A DNA stretch of 9,011 nucleotides, taken from assembly GCA_038227745.1 (NCBI GenBank), contig JBBRPS010000420.1, forward strand, positions 1 to 9,011. The letters are read 5' to 3'. Of the stretch, positions 1 through 6,045 are shown piece after piece. The translations under genes were made by a program, and so were the position numbers. The stretch is from DASPXY01 sp038227745. Lineage in GTDB: Bacteria; Planctomycetota; Planctomycetia; Gemmatales; Gemmataceae. The notes under the pieces were generated by a model. It was not told where the DNA came from. It made no database searches and saw only the letters and a list, made by a program, of their open reading frames with translations. The stretch's first letter is position 1. The number at the start of each line of letters is the position of its first letter.

Positions 1-230
1 GAAAGAAAGACCGAAAGCGGCGCTGAGCGCCGCACTCCAAAGCGCGCCGCTTCCCCTCTTTCTTTGGCGGCCGCGGCGGCCCGGGGCGCAAGAAAGAAAG
101 ACCGAAAGCGGCGCCGAGCGCCGCACTCCAAAGCGCGCCGCTTCCCCTCTTTCTTTGGCGGCCGCGGCGGCCCGGGGCGCAAGAAAGAAAGACCGAAAGC
201 GGCGCCGAGCGCCGCACTCCAAAGCGCGCC
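1..230. repeat. Tandem array of a 91-bp dyad-containing unit
   Basis: Two full copies (1-91, 92-182) and a 48-base partial copy (183-230) follow head to tail with a period of exactly 91. Copies 1 and 2 differ at one visible base (T at 24, C at 115). Each unit can fold on itself: AAAGAAAGA at 2-10 pairs with TCTTTCTTT at 57-65, and AAGCGGCGC at 15-23 pairs with GCGCCGCTT at 44-52. A competing inner hairpin pairs 17-23 with 27-33. The remaining 66-91 is a GC-only-like spacer containing a NotI-type palindrome. The period is not a multiple of 3, so this is not a protein repeat. The array starts at the window edge and may extend to the left. It lies downstream of the Tat gene. Its function is unknown; it could be a non-coding dispersed repeat. 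Confidence 0.93.
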
Positions 231-324
231 CCCCGCTACACCCGAACAGTCACCCATAGGCCCCATGAGCACACGGGGGCGGAGCCCTGGGACTTCACCT
301 GTCCGTACAGCCCCTATTACTCCA

Positions 325-346
325 CCCCCCGCGATTACACGAGGGG
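325..346 (-). repeat. Imperfect hairpin just after the Tat gene stop
   Basis: 325-333 pairs with 338-346 across the loop ATTA, with two C-A mismatches in nine positions. It starts 5 bases after the TAA of the Tat gene. It resembles the perfect hairpin at 7031-7054 and shares the flanking CTAAAT with it, so it looks like a decayed copy of the same element. It could help end transcription or protect the 3' end, but no T-run follows on the minus strand. I see no gene in the rest of 231-351. Confidence 0.6.
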
Positions 347-351
347 CTAAA

Positions 352-1887
352 TTAGGCGTTGCCGAGCGCGGTTCGCGCCCGCTGGATCAGGTCGTTGTCG
401 CGCTCGCCCGCCCCGCGCAGCCAGAACATGCTCGACGCCAGGAAGCGGCCACGCCACGCCGGCGTCGCGCTGTAGAAATCCTCCAGCGCCGCCGAGCTGA
501 ACTTGTAGTCGTGCGCATCGCGGCCCTTGGTGAAGATCAGCCGCCGCGCCGCGGCCATCAGGCCCTGTGCCCCGGCCTCCGGCTCGGCCTGCAGCAACCC
601 CAGCGTCTTGCGGGCGGCGGCGACATTATCGCGGCGGACGTCGGCGAAGATCTCCTCGATCGCCTCCGGGCCGCGCCGGCGCACGTCCTGCCGCTCTAGC
701 GTGTCGATGCGCAGGTCAGCCAGTCGGCCGCGCCCCAGCATCGCCTGGCGGAACATCGGCAGGAACGCCGCCGCCTGCAGCGTCAGCAACCGCCGCGTCT
801 CGTCGTTGCCGCTCGCCTGGTAGCCGTAGTGCAGCGCGTTGACGGTCGTGACGCAGTGCAGCCCGACGATGCCCGGCTGGCGCATGAGCAGCTCGCCGGC
901 CGTCAGCAACAGGCCGTCCCACACGCACGCCGGGTCGATGCCGTCGTTCAGCACCGCGACGACGCGGTCGGAGCCCTCCGCGGGCGTGGCGGTTCGCAGT
1001 GTGCCCAGCAGGTCGGCGGCCGCCTGGGCCACGACGCGGCCGCGCTGCCAGTCGCGGCGGATGCGCGCGGCACGCTGCAGGTTCTCGCGCCCCGGCCGGT
1101 CCTGGTCGGCGTCGCGCTGGGCGGGGTTGCCGCCCTCGTGCTCCAGCAGCGCGAACGCCAGCGAACGCATCACCGGCTCGGCGTGGCGCCAGCCGATCGT
1201 CTGCAGCGTGCGCCAGGCGTTGGCCGTGTAGATCGCCTTGTGGCCGATATCGCGGAAGTCGCGGGAGCCGTAGCGCCAGAACAGCTCGATGACCTCCGTC
1301 GCGCCGGCGCTGCGCACCAGCGACGCGATGGCGGCGTCGGCCCCTTCCTCGTCCCAGTTGTCCATCGCCTCGATGAAACGGCGGCGCGCCTGGTCGGCGG
1401 GCGGCAGTCGCGACTCGTTCACCGGCGGCATGACCCAGTCGGTCGCCTGGAGGCTGCGGGCCTGCGAGGACTTGAAGTTGTCGAGCGACCAGAACAGCGG
1501 CAGCCAGCGGTCGCGGTCCTGGGCGGCGAGCGAGGCGAGGTGCGCGGAGTTGACGACGAGGACGGCGTGGAACTGGAAGCCGACTGGCCGCGGCCGGATG
1601 CTGCGGACGCCGGCCAGCAGCAGAGCGGCGAGGAGTTGCTGATAGCTGGTGCCGGTGCGGACGCGCTGGCCCGCGGTTTCGAGCAGACGCTCGCGCGGCG
1701 TCTCCTCGATTATGCGAACGATCGGTTCGATGTCGGCGCCGAAGCGGACCATGTTGCGAGGCACCTGCACGTCCGCGGCGGACAGCGACGGCAGGTTGCG
1801 CAGGAACGCGAAGTCACCGAGGGCGGCGACGGCGCCGACCCGGGCCGCGTTGGTCAGAAAATCCCGGCGGGTGTGTGGAGAGGACAT
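352..1887 (-). CDS. Tat-exported protein of unknown function
   Basis: A 511-residue protein. The start at 1887 is chosen because AAGGGGG lies 4 bases before this ATG and because the twin-arginine signal then sits at the N-terminus: TRRDFL at about residues 6-11, then a hydrophobic stretch rich in Ala, Val and Gly (about 13-25). An in-frame ATG 25 codons upstream would bury the signal behind a Pro/Gly-rich tail. Export by the Tat route suggests a protein folded before export, perhaps with a cofactor. The mature part looks mostly helical, rich in Ala, Arg, Leu and Asp, with scattered His and Trp and a well-ordered stretch at about 330-375 (DPACVWDGLLLTAGELLMRQ and following). I recognise no catalytic motif or family and assign no function. 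It lies 132 bases after the small gene, past a strong hairpin, so it may or may not belong to the oxidase transcript. It ends with TAA. Confidence 0.88.
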   Translation of the reverse strand: MSSPHTRRDFLTNAARVGAVAALGDFAFLRNLPSLSAADVQVPRNMVRFGADIEPIVRIIEETPRERLLETAGQRVRTGTSYQQLLAALLLAGVRSIRPRPVGFQFHAVLVVNSAHLASLAAQDRDRWLPLFWSLDNFKSSQARSLQATDWVMPPVNESRLPPADQARRRFIEAMDNWDEEGADAAIASLVRSAGATEVIELFWRYGSRDFRDIGHKAIYTANAWRTLQTIGWRHAEPVMRSLAFALLEHEGGNPAQRDADQDRPGRENLQRAARIRRDWQRGRVVAQAAADLLGTLRTATPAEGSDRVVAVLNDGIDPACVWDGLLLTAGELLMRQPGIVGLHCVTTVNALHYGYQASGNDETRRLLTLQAAAFLPMFRQAMLGRGRLADLRIDTLERQDVRRRGPEAIEEIFADVRRDNVAAARKTLGLLQAEPEAGAQGLMAAARRLIFTKGRDAHDYKFSSAALEDFYSATPAWRGRFLASSMFWLRGAGERDNDLIQRARTALGNA

Positions 1888-1891
1888 GAGA

Positions 1892-1898
1892 CCCCCTT
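1892..1898 (-). promoter_or_regulatory. Ribosome binding site that fixes the Tat gene start
   Basis: The minus strand reads AAGGGGG, then TCTC, then ATG. This is the best Shine-Dalgarno-like site near either candidate start and supports 1887 over 1962. Confidence 0.65.
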
Positions 1899-1903
1899 GC
1901 TGG

Positions 1904-1926
1904 GCCGGCGGCGGAGAGCCGCCGGC
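1904..1926 (-). other. GC hairpin in the leader of the Tat gene
   Basis: A perfect 9-bp dyad (1904-1912 with 1918-1926) around a 5-base loop. It sits about 5 bases upstream of the ribosome binding site. It could affect translation start or be left over from a repeat; nothing shows which. Confidence 0.55.
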
Positions 1927-1976
1927 GACGGGTGAATGGGACGCCTTTGCGGGACCTCGCACCGGGGGGCGTGTAG

Positions 1977-2017
1977 CGCTTCGTGGCCGACTCGCTCCGC
2001 GAGTCGGCCACGAAGCG
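1977..2017 (-). terminator. Perfect 19-bp hairpin after the small gene, possible terminator
   Basis: 1977-1995 pairs perfectly with 1999-2017 around the 3-base loop TCC. On the minus strand the stem begins 2 bases after the TAA at 2020. It separates the oxidase cluster from the Tat gene, which fits a terminator or attenuator. There is no T-run after it on either strand, so it is not a textbook intrinsic terminator. It could be a mobile dyad repeat or an mRNA 3'-end protector. Confidence 0.5.
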
Positions 2018-2019
2018 GT

Positions 2020-2346
2020 TTAACCGTGCTCACCCGCGGGCCGGGGCGGGGACAGGACGGGTTGGCCCGGCTCACTCGCTCCGCCGATGGCGCGAAGGTA
2101 CGCCGCGTTCTTCTTGACGCCGCGGTAGATCAGGAAGCCCACCACGAAAAACGAGCCGTAGCCCGCGCCCAGCATCAGGTAAATGCTCTGGTTGTAGGCG
2201 GCGGGCAGGTTGTTCGTGTCCTCGTCCTCCGAACCGGAGGAGGCAATCGCCTCCTGTCAGGAGGGGCACGCCCGCGCGCCGCGCGGCAGGCCCGCGAGAG
2301 CCAGCAGCGTCAGGGTGCCGAGCAGGAACAGTCGCACGTAACTCAT
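2020..2346 (-). CDS. Small membrane-anchored CPS-(TGA) protein, candidate selenoprotein
   Basis: The start at 2346 has GAGGAG 6 bases upstream. Residues 1-26 form a signal peptide (MSYVR, then a Leu-rich core, then ARA as a plausible cleavage site). The mature end reads Cys27-Pro28-Ser29, followed by TGA at 2259-2257. The same frame then runs 78 more codons to TAA at 2022-2020: QEAIASS, an acidic linker (about 38-46), NLPAAYNQSIY, one membrane helix at about 55-74, then Arg and Lys residues that place the tail in the cytoplasm, and a Pro-rich end. Both halves have gene-like codon use and make one sensible protein of 108 residues. If TGA is read as selenocysteine, the motif is CxxU facing the periplasm, which suggests thiol redox or metal handling near the SCO protein just upstream (34 bases). 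That role is inference. Alternatives are a TGC-to-TGA nonsense mutation or a sequence error. cox1, ctaA and the SCO gene all end in TGA, so the code is not generally changed. I recall Cys-Pro-x-Cys proteins of similar layout in planctomycete oxidase clusters, but only as an impression. Confidence 0.72.
2225..2255 (-). promoter_or_regulatory. Stem-loops right after the in-frame TGA, candidate SECIS
   Basis: Two exclusive hairpins follow the TGA. Hairpin A (2238-2255) is a perfect 7-bp stem with loop GATT, with the loop 8 bases after the TGA. Hairpin B (2225-2241) is a perfect 7-bp stem, TCCTCCG with CGGAGGA, around the loop GTT, with the loop 22 bases after the TGA. Bacterial SECIS elements lie inside the coding region just past the UGA, usually with an apical loop some 16-37 bases downstream and a G among its first loop bases. 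Hairpin B meets those rules of thumb. GC-rich coding sequence can also fold by chance. Confidence 0.45.
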
Positions 2347-2380
2347 GGCAGTCTCCTCACCCGTCCATTCTACTCCCCGC

Positions 2381-3403
2381 TCAGGAGGGTGGATAGAGAT
2401 GGTAGAGCATCCAGTAAACGACCACGCCGGTGACCGAGACGTACAGCCACAGCGGCAGCGTCCAGCGGGCCAGGCGCGTGTGCCCGCGCAGCCGGCCGCG
2501 CAGCCCGAGATAGGCGGTCACCAGCGCCAGCGGCGCCACCACCGCCGCCAGCACCGTGTGCGTCAGCAGCACCCCGAAGTACACGGGGCGAATCCACCCC
2601 TCGCCGACGAACCCCGTCGGCTTGCCGTCGAGGATGACGAAGTGGTAGTAGAGGTAGCACGCCAGGAACAGCGCCGCGACGCCCAGCGCCGCGAGCATGC
2701 AGACGATGTGCAGGGTGAGGCGGCGGGCGCGCACGGCGAGGAAGCCGAGTATGAGCAGCAGGGCACAGGTGCCGTTGAGTGCCGCGTTGATGGCCGGCAG
2801 AGGCAGGCGCATCGCCAGCAGCCTGGCCCGCCGCCCGAGTCGCTCCATCTGGGCACTGTCCTTGCCGTCCACGTAGCCTACCATCTCGCCGTCCCGGTTC
2901 ACGAGGATCACGCGGAAGCTGTGGTTGACCTCGAAACCGGGCCTGGGGTCCTTGACCTTCTCGACGGCCTGGTAGAAGCCCTTCTGGATGAGGTCGTACA
3001 TCGGCTGGTCGTCGCCGGTCGTGGTCAGGAACAGCCAGCGCTCCGGGTCGGCGTGCTTCTCCTTCGCGTACTCGCGCAGGCGTTCGGGCGTGTCCTGTTG
3101 GGGGAACACGCTGAAGCTGACGAGCCGGACGTCGTCAACGCCGGCGAGCTGGTCCTGGAGGCGGCGCATGTTCTCGATGGTGGTCGGGCAGCCGCCGGCG
3201 CAGGCGGTGAAGAAGAACGAGGCGATCCAGACCTTGCCCTTGAGGTCCGCGAGGCCGACGGTCTTGCCTCCCCGCTCCGTGAGCGCGAAGTCCGGGACCT
3301 TGCCGAGGTTCGCGTAAAGGGGATCGAAGGCGGGCGAGTCGCCGAGCGCGCGGGCCGGCACGGACAGGAGCAGCGCCAGCACCGCGACGGCGAGACGACG
3401 CAT
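2381..3403 (-). CDS. SCO1/SenC-type copper chaperone fused to DUF420 membrane domain
   Basis: A 340-residue fusion protein. Residues 1-20 form a signal peptide. Residues about 30-190 form an SCO (thioredoxin-fold) domain facing the periplasm, with the copper-binding pair Cys68 and Cys72 in TACAGGCPTT and the conserved His161 in NHSFRVILVNRDG. SCO proteins deliver copper to, or keep reduced, the CuA site of oxidase subunit II. From about residue 200 the protein becomes a DUF420-like domain with four hydrophobic helices (about 203-225, 231-253, 273-300, 315-335) and several His in or near helices (232, 254, 282, 335). DUF420 proteins include CtaM-type factors needed for heme-copper oxidase maturation. 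The usual Asp of the SVDPxxDTPE motif is Phe here (SVFPQQDTPE). It lies 36 bases after subunit IV. GAGG lies upstream of the start. It ends with TGA. Domain calls are confident; the role of the DUF420 half is known only by family. Confidence 0.9.
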   Translation of the reverse strand: MRRLAVAVLALLLSVPARALGDSPAFDPLYANLGKVPDFALTERGGKTVGLADLKGKVWIASFFFTACAGGCPTTIENMRRLQDQLAGVDDVRLVSFSVFPQQDTPERLREYAKEKHADPERWLFLTTTGDDQPMYDLIQKGFYQAVEKVKDPRPGFEVNHSFRVILVNRDGEMVGYVDGKDSAQMERLGRRARLLAMRLPLPAINAALNGTCALLLILGFLAVRARRLTLHIVCMLAALGVAALFLACYLYYHFVILDGKPTGFVGEGWIRPVYFGVLLTHTVLAAVVAPLALVTAYLGLRGRLRGHTRLARWTLPLWLYVSVTGVVVYWMLYHLYPPS

Positions 3404-3439
3404 GGGAGCCTCTTCGGACGGCCTGTACTGGCGCCGTTG

Positions 3440-3781
3440 TTAATCGGGGTGGTGCCAGCCCACCACGATGTCGGGCATCAGCACGATCATCATCATGATC
3501 GCCAGGATCACCACCGGGATGATGATGAAGAACAGCTTCGACCAGTCGTACTTCACGTGCATGAAGTACATCGTCACCAGGGTGGCCTTGCACACGGCCA
3601 CCAGCATGATGATCGCCATGCCGAGCAGGGCGCCGAAGCCCATCGTGTGCTCGGCGAGGTTCACGACGAACGACATCGCCGTGAAGAAGCACAGCGCGAC
3701 GAAGACGGTCAGGTAGATGTTGAACGTCGGCCCGTGGTGTGCGCCGTGCGCGTGGGCTGGCGCTTCGTGACTGTCTGCCAT
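3440..3781 (-). CDS. Cytochrome c oxidase subunit IV-like membrane protein
   Basis: A 113-residue protein with a His-rich cytoplasm-facing N-terminus (HEAPAHAHGAHHG) and three membrane helices at about 20-41, 48-73 and 82-104. The size, helix count and the KATLVTMYFMHVKYD stretch between helices 2 and 3 fit the prokaryotic subunit IV family (CyoD/CtaF-like). These subunits stabilise the catalytic core and do not bind the redox centres. It follows cox3 after 103 bases that hold a long hairpin. GGAG lies 8 bases before the ATG. It ends with TAA. The family call rests on size, topology and position; sequence in this family is weakly conserved. Confidence 0.87.
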   Translation of the reverse strand: MADSHEAPAHAHGAHHGPTFNIYLTVFVALCFFTAMSFVVNLAEHTMGFGALLGMAIIMLVAVCKATLVTMYFMHVKYDWSKLFFIIIPVVILAIMMMIVLMPDIVVGWHHPD

Positions 3782-3806
3782 GTGATCGACTCCGGGGTCA
3801 CTTCCC

Positions 3807-3875
3807 CGTTTAGCCGCGAGCGGTGAGCCAGATCCCGCTGCGCGGGGGCGAGCGCTCGCCGCTCGCGGCTAAACG
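3807..3875 (-). repeat. Long hairpin between cox3 and the subunit IV gene
   Basis: 3807-3823 pairs perfectly with 3859-3875 (17 bp). The stem continues inward through one G-T wobble and four more pairs (3824-3828 with 3854-3858). The loop holds its own small stem (3834-3838 with 3842-3846). It begins 9 bases after the cox3 stop. The outer arm reads CGTTTAGCC on the minus strand, sharing TTTAGCC with the elements at 325-351 and 7031-7060. No T-run follows, and the next gene belongs to the same enzyme, so full termination is unlikely. Partial termination or mRNA end protection is possible. Confidence 0.8.
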
Positions 3876-3884
3876 AGGGCGTTT

Positions 3885-5090
3885 TTATACCAGGTACAGC
3901 AACGGGAACAGAAAGATCCACACGATATCGACAAAGTGCCAGTACAGGCCGGTCAACTCCAGCATGCTCTCGTGCTGAGGCCCCAGGCGACCGCGCAGCG
4001 CCAGCAGCAGGATAATAACAAAGATCACCAGCCCGCCGAAGACGTGCAGGGCGTGGAAGCCGGTCATGGCGAAGTAGCACGACGCCCACATGTTGCCGAA
4101 CGGGATCGCGTGCGACAGGTGCAGGTCGGGATACTCTTCCAGCAACCCTTTCGTCTCGGGCGCCCCCGTTACCGCGTCCACCGGCTGGACGTGCTTGCTG
4201 CCGACGATCCGCAGGTTGACCCGGCGCGGGGTCAACTCGGGCAGCCGCTGCAGAAGGTCCCAGCAAGCGGCCGTCGCCTTCAGACTGGGCTCCTTCTTCT
4301 CCAGCGCGGCGCGATCGGCGTCCAGCGTCTTGAGCAGCCGCGCGTCGAGGCCGCGCTTGTTGTCGTCCGCCTGCTTCGTCTTGCTCCGCAACTGCTCGTC
4401 GAGATCCTTTGTGGCGGCCTTGTCGTCCTTCTTGGCCCCGTCCTTGAGGACCTTCGCACGCTCGGCCTCGATCGTTTCCGTGTCTTTCTTCAGCCCCTTG
4501 TCGATCTCCGCCTTTTTCTCGTCGGCCTCCTTGCGCCTCTCCTCGACGGTCTTGAGGAAACCCTTCCAGTCGTCCATCGCGGCGGGGGAGGCACCGGCGG
4601 CGTGGACCGGATCCTCGACGATGTGCTTGAGCTGATGGTCCACGTGCCGCAGGTAGCGCGCGCCGTTGTTGCTGTCGCCGAGCTTCTCGAATACGTGGCC
4701 CGGCAGGATCTCGTGCGCGAACTTCGCGCGGTACTCGACCGCCTTGATGGCGAGGAACACGCAGCCGAGCACCAGGGTGATGAAGATGTACAGCGTGGCG
4801 CGCTTGACATCGCCTTTGCCCAGGGCGTAGTGCGCCAGCACGACCGTCAAGCTGCTGCAAATCAGCACGAACGTGTTGAGCGCCCCAATCCACTCGACGA
4901 GGTGGACGTCGTGGGGAGCGGGCCACGGCTCCAACTTGTTCGGCTGGCCGTTGCGCAAGAGGAGGTAGGTCCCGATCAGTCCGGTAAAGAACATGATCTC
5001 GGTGACCAGGAAGAGCCACATGGCCAACTTGCCGTTGGGCAGGGGCAATCCCATGTGGGCCTGGGGTTCGTCAGCGACTGCGTGTGCCAT
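3885..5090 (-). CDS. Cytochrome c oxidase subunit III with large charged insert
   Basis: A 401-residue protein, about twice the usual 200 for bacterial subunit III. The family core is intact: helix 1 with MWLFLVTEIMFFTGL (about 24-46), helix 2 with WIGALNTFVLICSS (67-90), helix 3 ending in the conserved AIKAVEY (Glu119), helix 4 with TGFHALHVFGG (about 334-365) and helix 5 with LYWHFVDIVWIFLFPLLYL (382-400). Between helices 3 and 4, where relatives have a short loop, about 190 residues are inserted (130-325). The stretch 175-265 is rich in Lys, Glu, Asp and Ala and looks like a coiled coil. Subunit III supports proton uptake and stability of subunit I. The start at 5090 lacks a clear ribosome binding site; the 43 bases upstream hold TCAGG repeats. 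It ends with TAA. Confidence 0.93.
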   Translation of the reverse strand: MAHAVADEPQAHMGLPLPNGKLAMWLFLVTEIMFFTGLIGTYLLLRNGQPNKLEPWPAPHDVHLVEWIGALNTFVLICSSLTVVLAHYALGKGDVKRATLYIFITLVLGCVFLAIKAVEYRAKFAHEILPGHVFEKLGDSNNGARYLRHVDHQLKHIVEDPVHAAGASPAAMDDWKGFLKTVEERRKEADEKKAEIDKGLKKDTETIEAERAKVLKDGAKKDDKAATKDLDEQLRSKTKQADDNKRGLDARLLKTLDADRAALEKKEPSLKATAACWDLLQRLPELTPRRVNLRIVGSKHVQPVDAVTGAPETKGLLEEYPDLHLSHAIPFGNMWASCYFAMTGFHALHVFGGLVIFVIILLLALRGRLGPQHESMLELTGLYWHFVDIVWIFLFPLLYLV

Positions 5091-5095
5091 AAAGT

Positions 5096-5127
5096 TCAGG
5101 GGTCAGGAGTCAGGTATCAGGGTCAGG
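5096..5127. repeat. TCAGG short direct repeats between ctaB and cox3
   Basis: Five TCAGG copies start at 5096, 5103, 5110, 5117 and 5123, giving spacings of 7, 7, 7 and 6. On the minus strand they read CCTGA. They fill most of the 43-base gap, starting 6 bases after the ctaB stop, and replace the expected ribosome binding site of cox3. The role is unknown. Confidence 0.8.
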
Positions 5128-5133
5128 GCCGCC

Positions 5134-6045
5134 TTACACGAGCAGCAGGGCGAGGAGCAGCGGCAGGTACAGCAGCGAGGCCCGCAGCACCCGGCGGGCC
5201 TGGGCGTTGGTCGTCTCGAACAAAAAGCCCAGCGTGGAGCGCAGGAACAGGGCGCCGAGCACCAGGGCGCCCGCCAGGTAGACCGGGCCGGCCTGCCACA
5301 GCAGGACGGGCAGGAAGCTCATCAGGACGAGCGCGATGCAATACAGCACCATCTGCCGGCCGGTCATGCGGCCATCGGGATCGACGACCGGCAGCATGCA
5401 CAGGCCGGCGCGGCCATAGTCCTCGCGGTAGATCCAGGCAATGGCGAGGAAGTGCGGCACCTGCCAGAGGAACAGCAGCGCGAACAGCACTCCCGCCTCC
5501 GGGGCGAGCGTGCCGTGGACCGCCGTCCAGCCGATGACCGGCGGCAGCGCCCCCGGCACCGCCCCGACAAGCGTGTTGAGCGTCGTCCAGCGCTTCAGCG
5601 GCGTGTACAGGAAAACGTAGCTGGCGAAGGTAAAGGCGGCGATCAGCACCGTCAGCGGCTGTCGCGTGGCGAGCGCCAGGTACGTCAGCCCGCCGAGGCC
5701 GAGGGCCAGGCCGAACAGCCAAACTTCCAAAGGCTGCAGCCGGCCCGCCGGCAGCGGACGGTTCTCGGTACGGCGCATCAGGGCGTCGGTGTGGCGCTCG
5801 AAGAGCTGGTTCAGGGCGCTGGCGCCGGCGGCGACGAGGGCCGTCGCGCACACCGTATGGGCCAACAGCAACAGGTCGAGGTCGCCGCGCTTGCCTAGCC
5901 AGGCGCCCGCGGCCACGGTGAACAGGACCAGCACGGCGATGCGCGGCTTGGTCAGCTCGAGGTAGTCGGCGAGGCGCGAGCGCGGCAGCGGCAGGGCGAC
6001 GGCCCCGGAGGACAACCCGTGCGCTGCGGGGGTAGCGGTCTTCAT
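5134..6045 (-). CDS. ctaB: Protoheme IX farnesyltransferase (heme O synthase)
   Basis: A 303-residue UbiA-family membrane prenyltransferase. It adds a farnesyl group to heme B to make heme O, the substrate of the ctaA product. The first Asp-rich prenyl-diphosphate site is seen as NQLFERHTDALMRRT followed by ENRPLPAGR (residues 79-102; Asn79, Asp87, Arg91). YTPLKRWTTLNTLVGAVPGA (147-166) and WQVPHFLAIAWIYREDYGRA (194-213) are the other family signatures. About eight to nine hydrophobic segments follow the usual pattern. The start at 6045 is chosen over an in-frame ATG at 6252: the upstream 69 codons lie inside ctaA and encode no family sequence, and GGAGGG lies 6 bases before 6045. Its ATG overlaps the ctaA stop as ATGA, which points to coupled translation. 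It ends with TAA. Confidence 0.95.
   Translation of the reverse strand: MKTATPAAHGLSSGAVALPLPRSRLADYLELTKPRIAVLVLFTVAAGAWLGKRGDLDLLLLAHTVCATALVAAGASALNQLFERHTDALMRRTENRPLPAGRLQPLEVWLFGLALGLGGLTYLALATRQPLTVLIAAFTFASYVFLYTPLKRWTTLNTLVGAVPGALPPVIGWTAVHGTLAPEAGVLFALLFLWQVPHFLAIAWIYREDYGRAGLCMLPVVDPDGRMTGRQMVLYCIALVLMSFLPVLLWQAGPVYLAGALVLGALFLRSTLGFLFETTNAQARRVLRASLLYLPLLLALLLV

Noticed and set aside
1..230. CRISPR array
   Set aside because: The 91-base units follow each other with no unique spacers, and no cas gene is seen.
1888..1962. Upstream start of the Tat gene at 1962
   Set aside because: It would place the twin-arginine motif over 30 residues inside the protein and lacks the good ribosome binding site of 1887.
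2257..2259. General reassignment of TGA to an amino acid
   Set aside because: cox1, ctaA and the SCO gene end with TGA at the expected family lengths, so TGA works as stop here.
2072..2269. 65-codon minus-strand frame in the small-gene region
   Set aside because: It is in another frame, Arg/Gly-rich with no features, and overlaps the frame encoding a signal peptide and membrane helix.
2260..2346. Lipoprotein signal at Cys27 of the small protein
   Set aside because: The residues before the Cys (GARA) lack the Leu-type lipobox; an AxA signal peptidase I site fits better.
2345..3826. Long plus-strand open frame over the SCO, subunit IV and small genes
   Set aside because: It is antisense to well-recognised genes, has a His/Gln/Arg-rich composition typical of high-GC shadow frames, and has no family motif.
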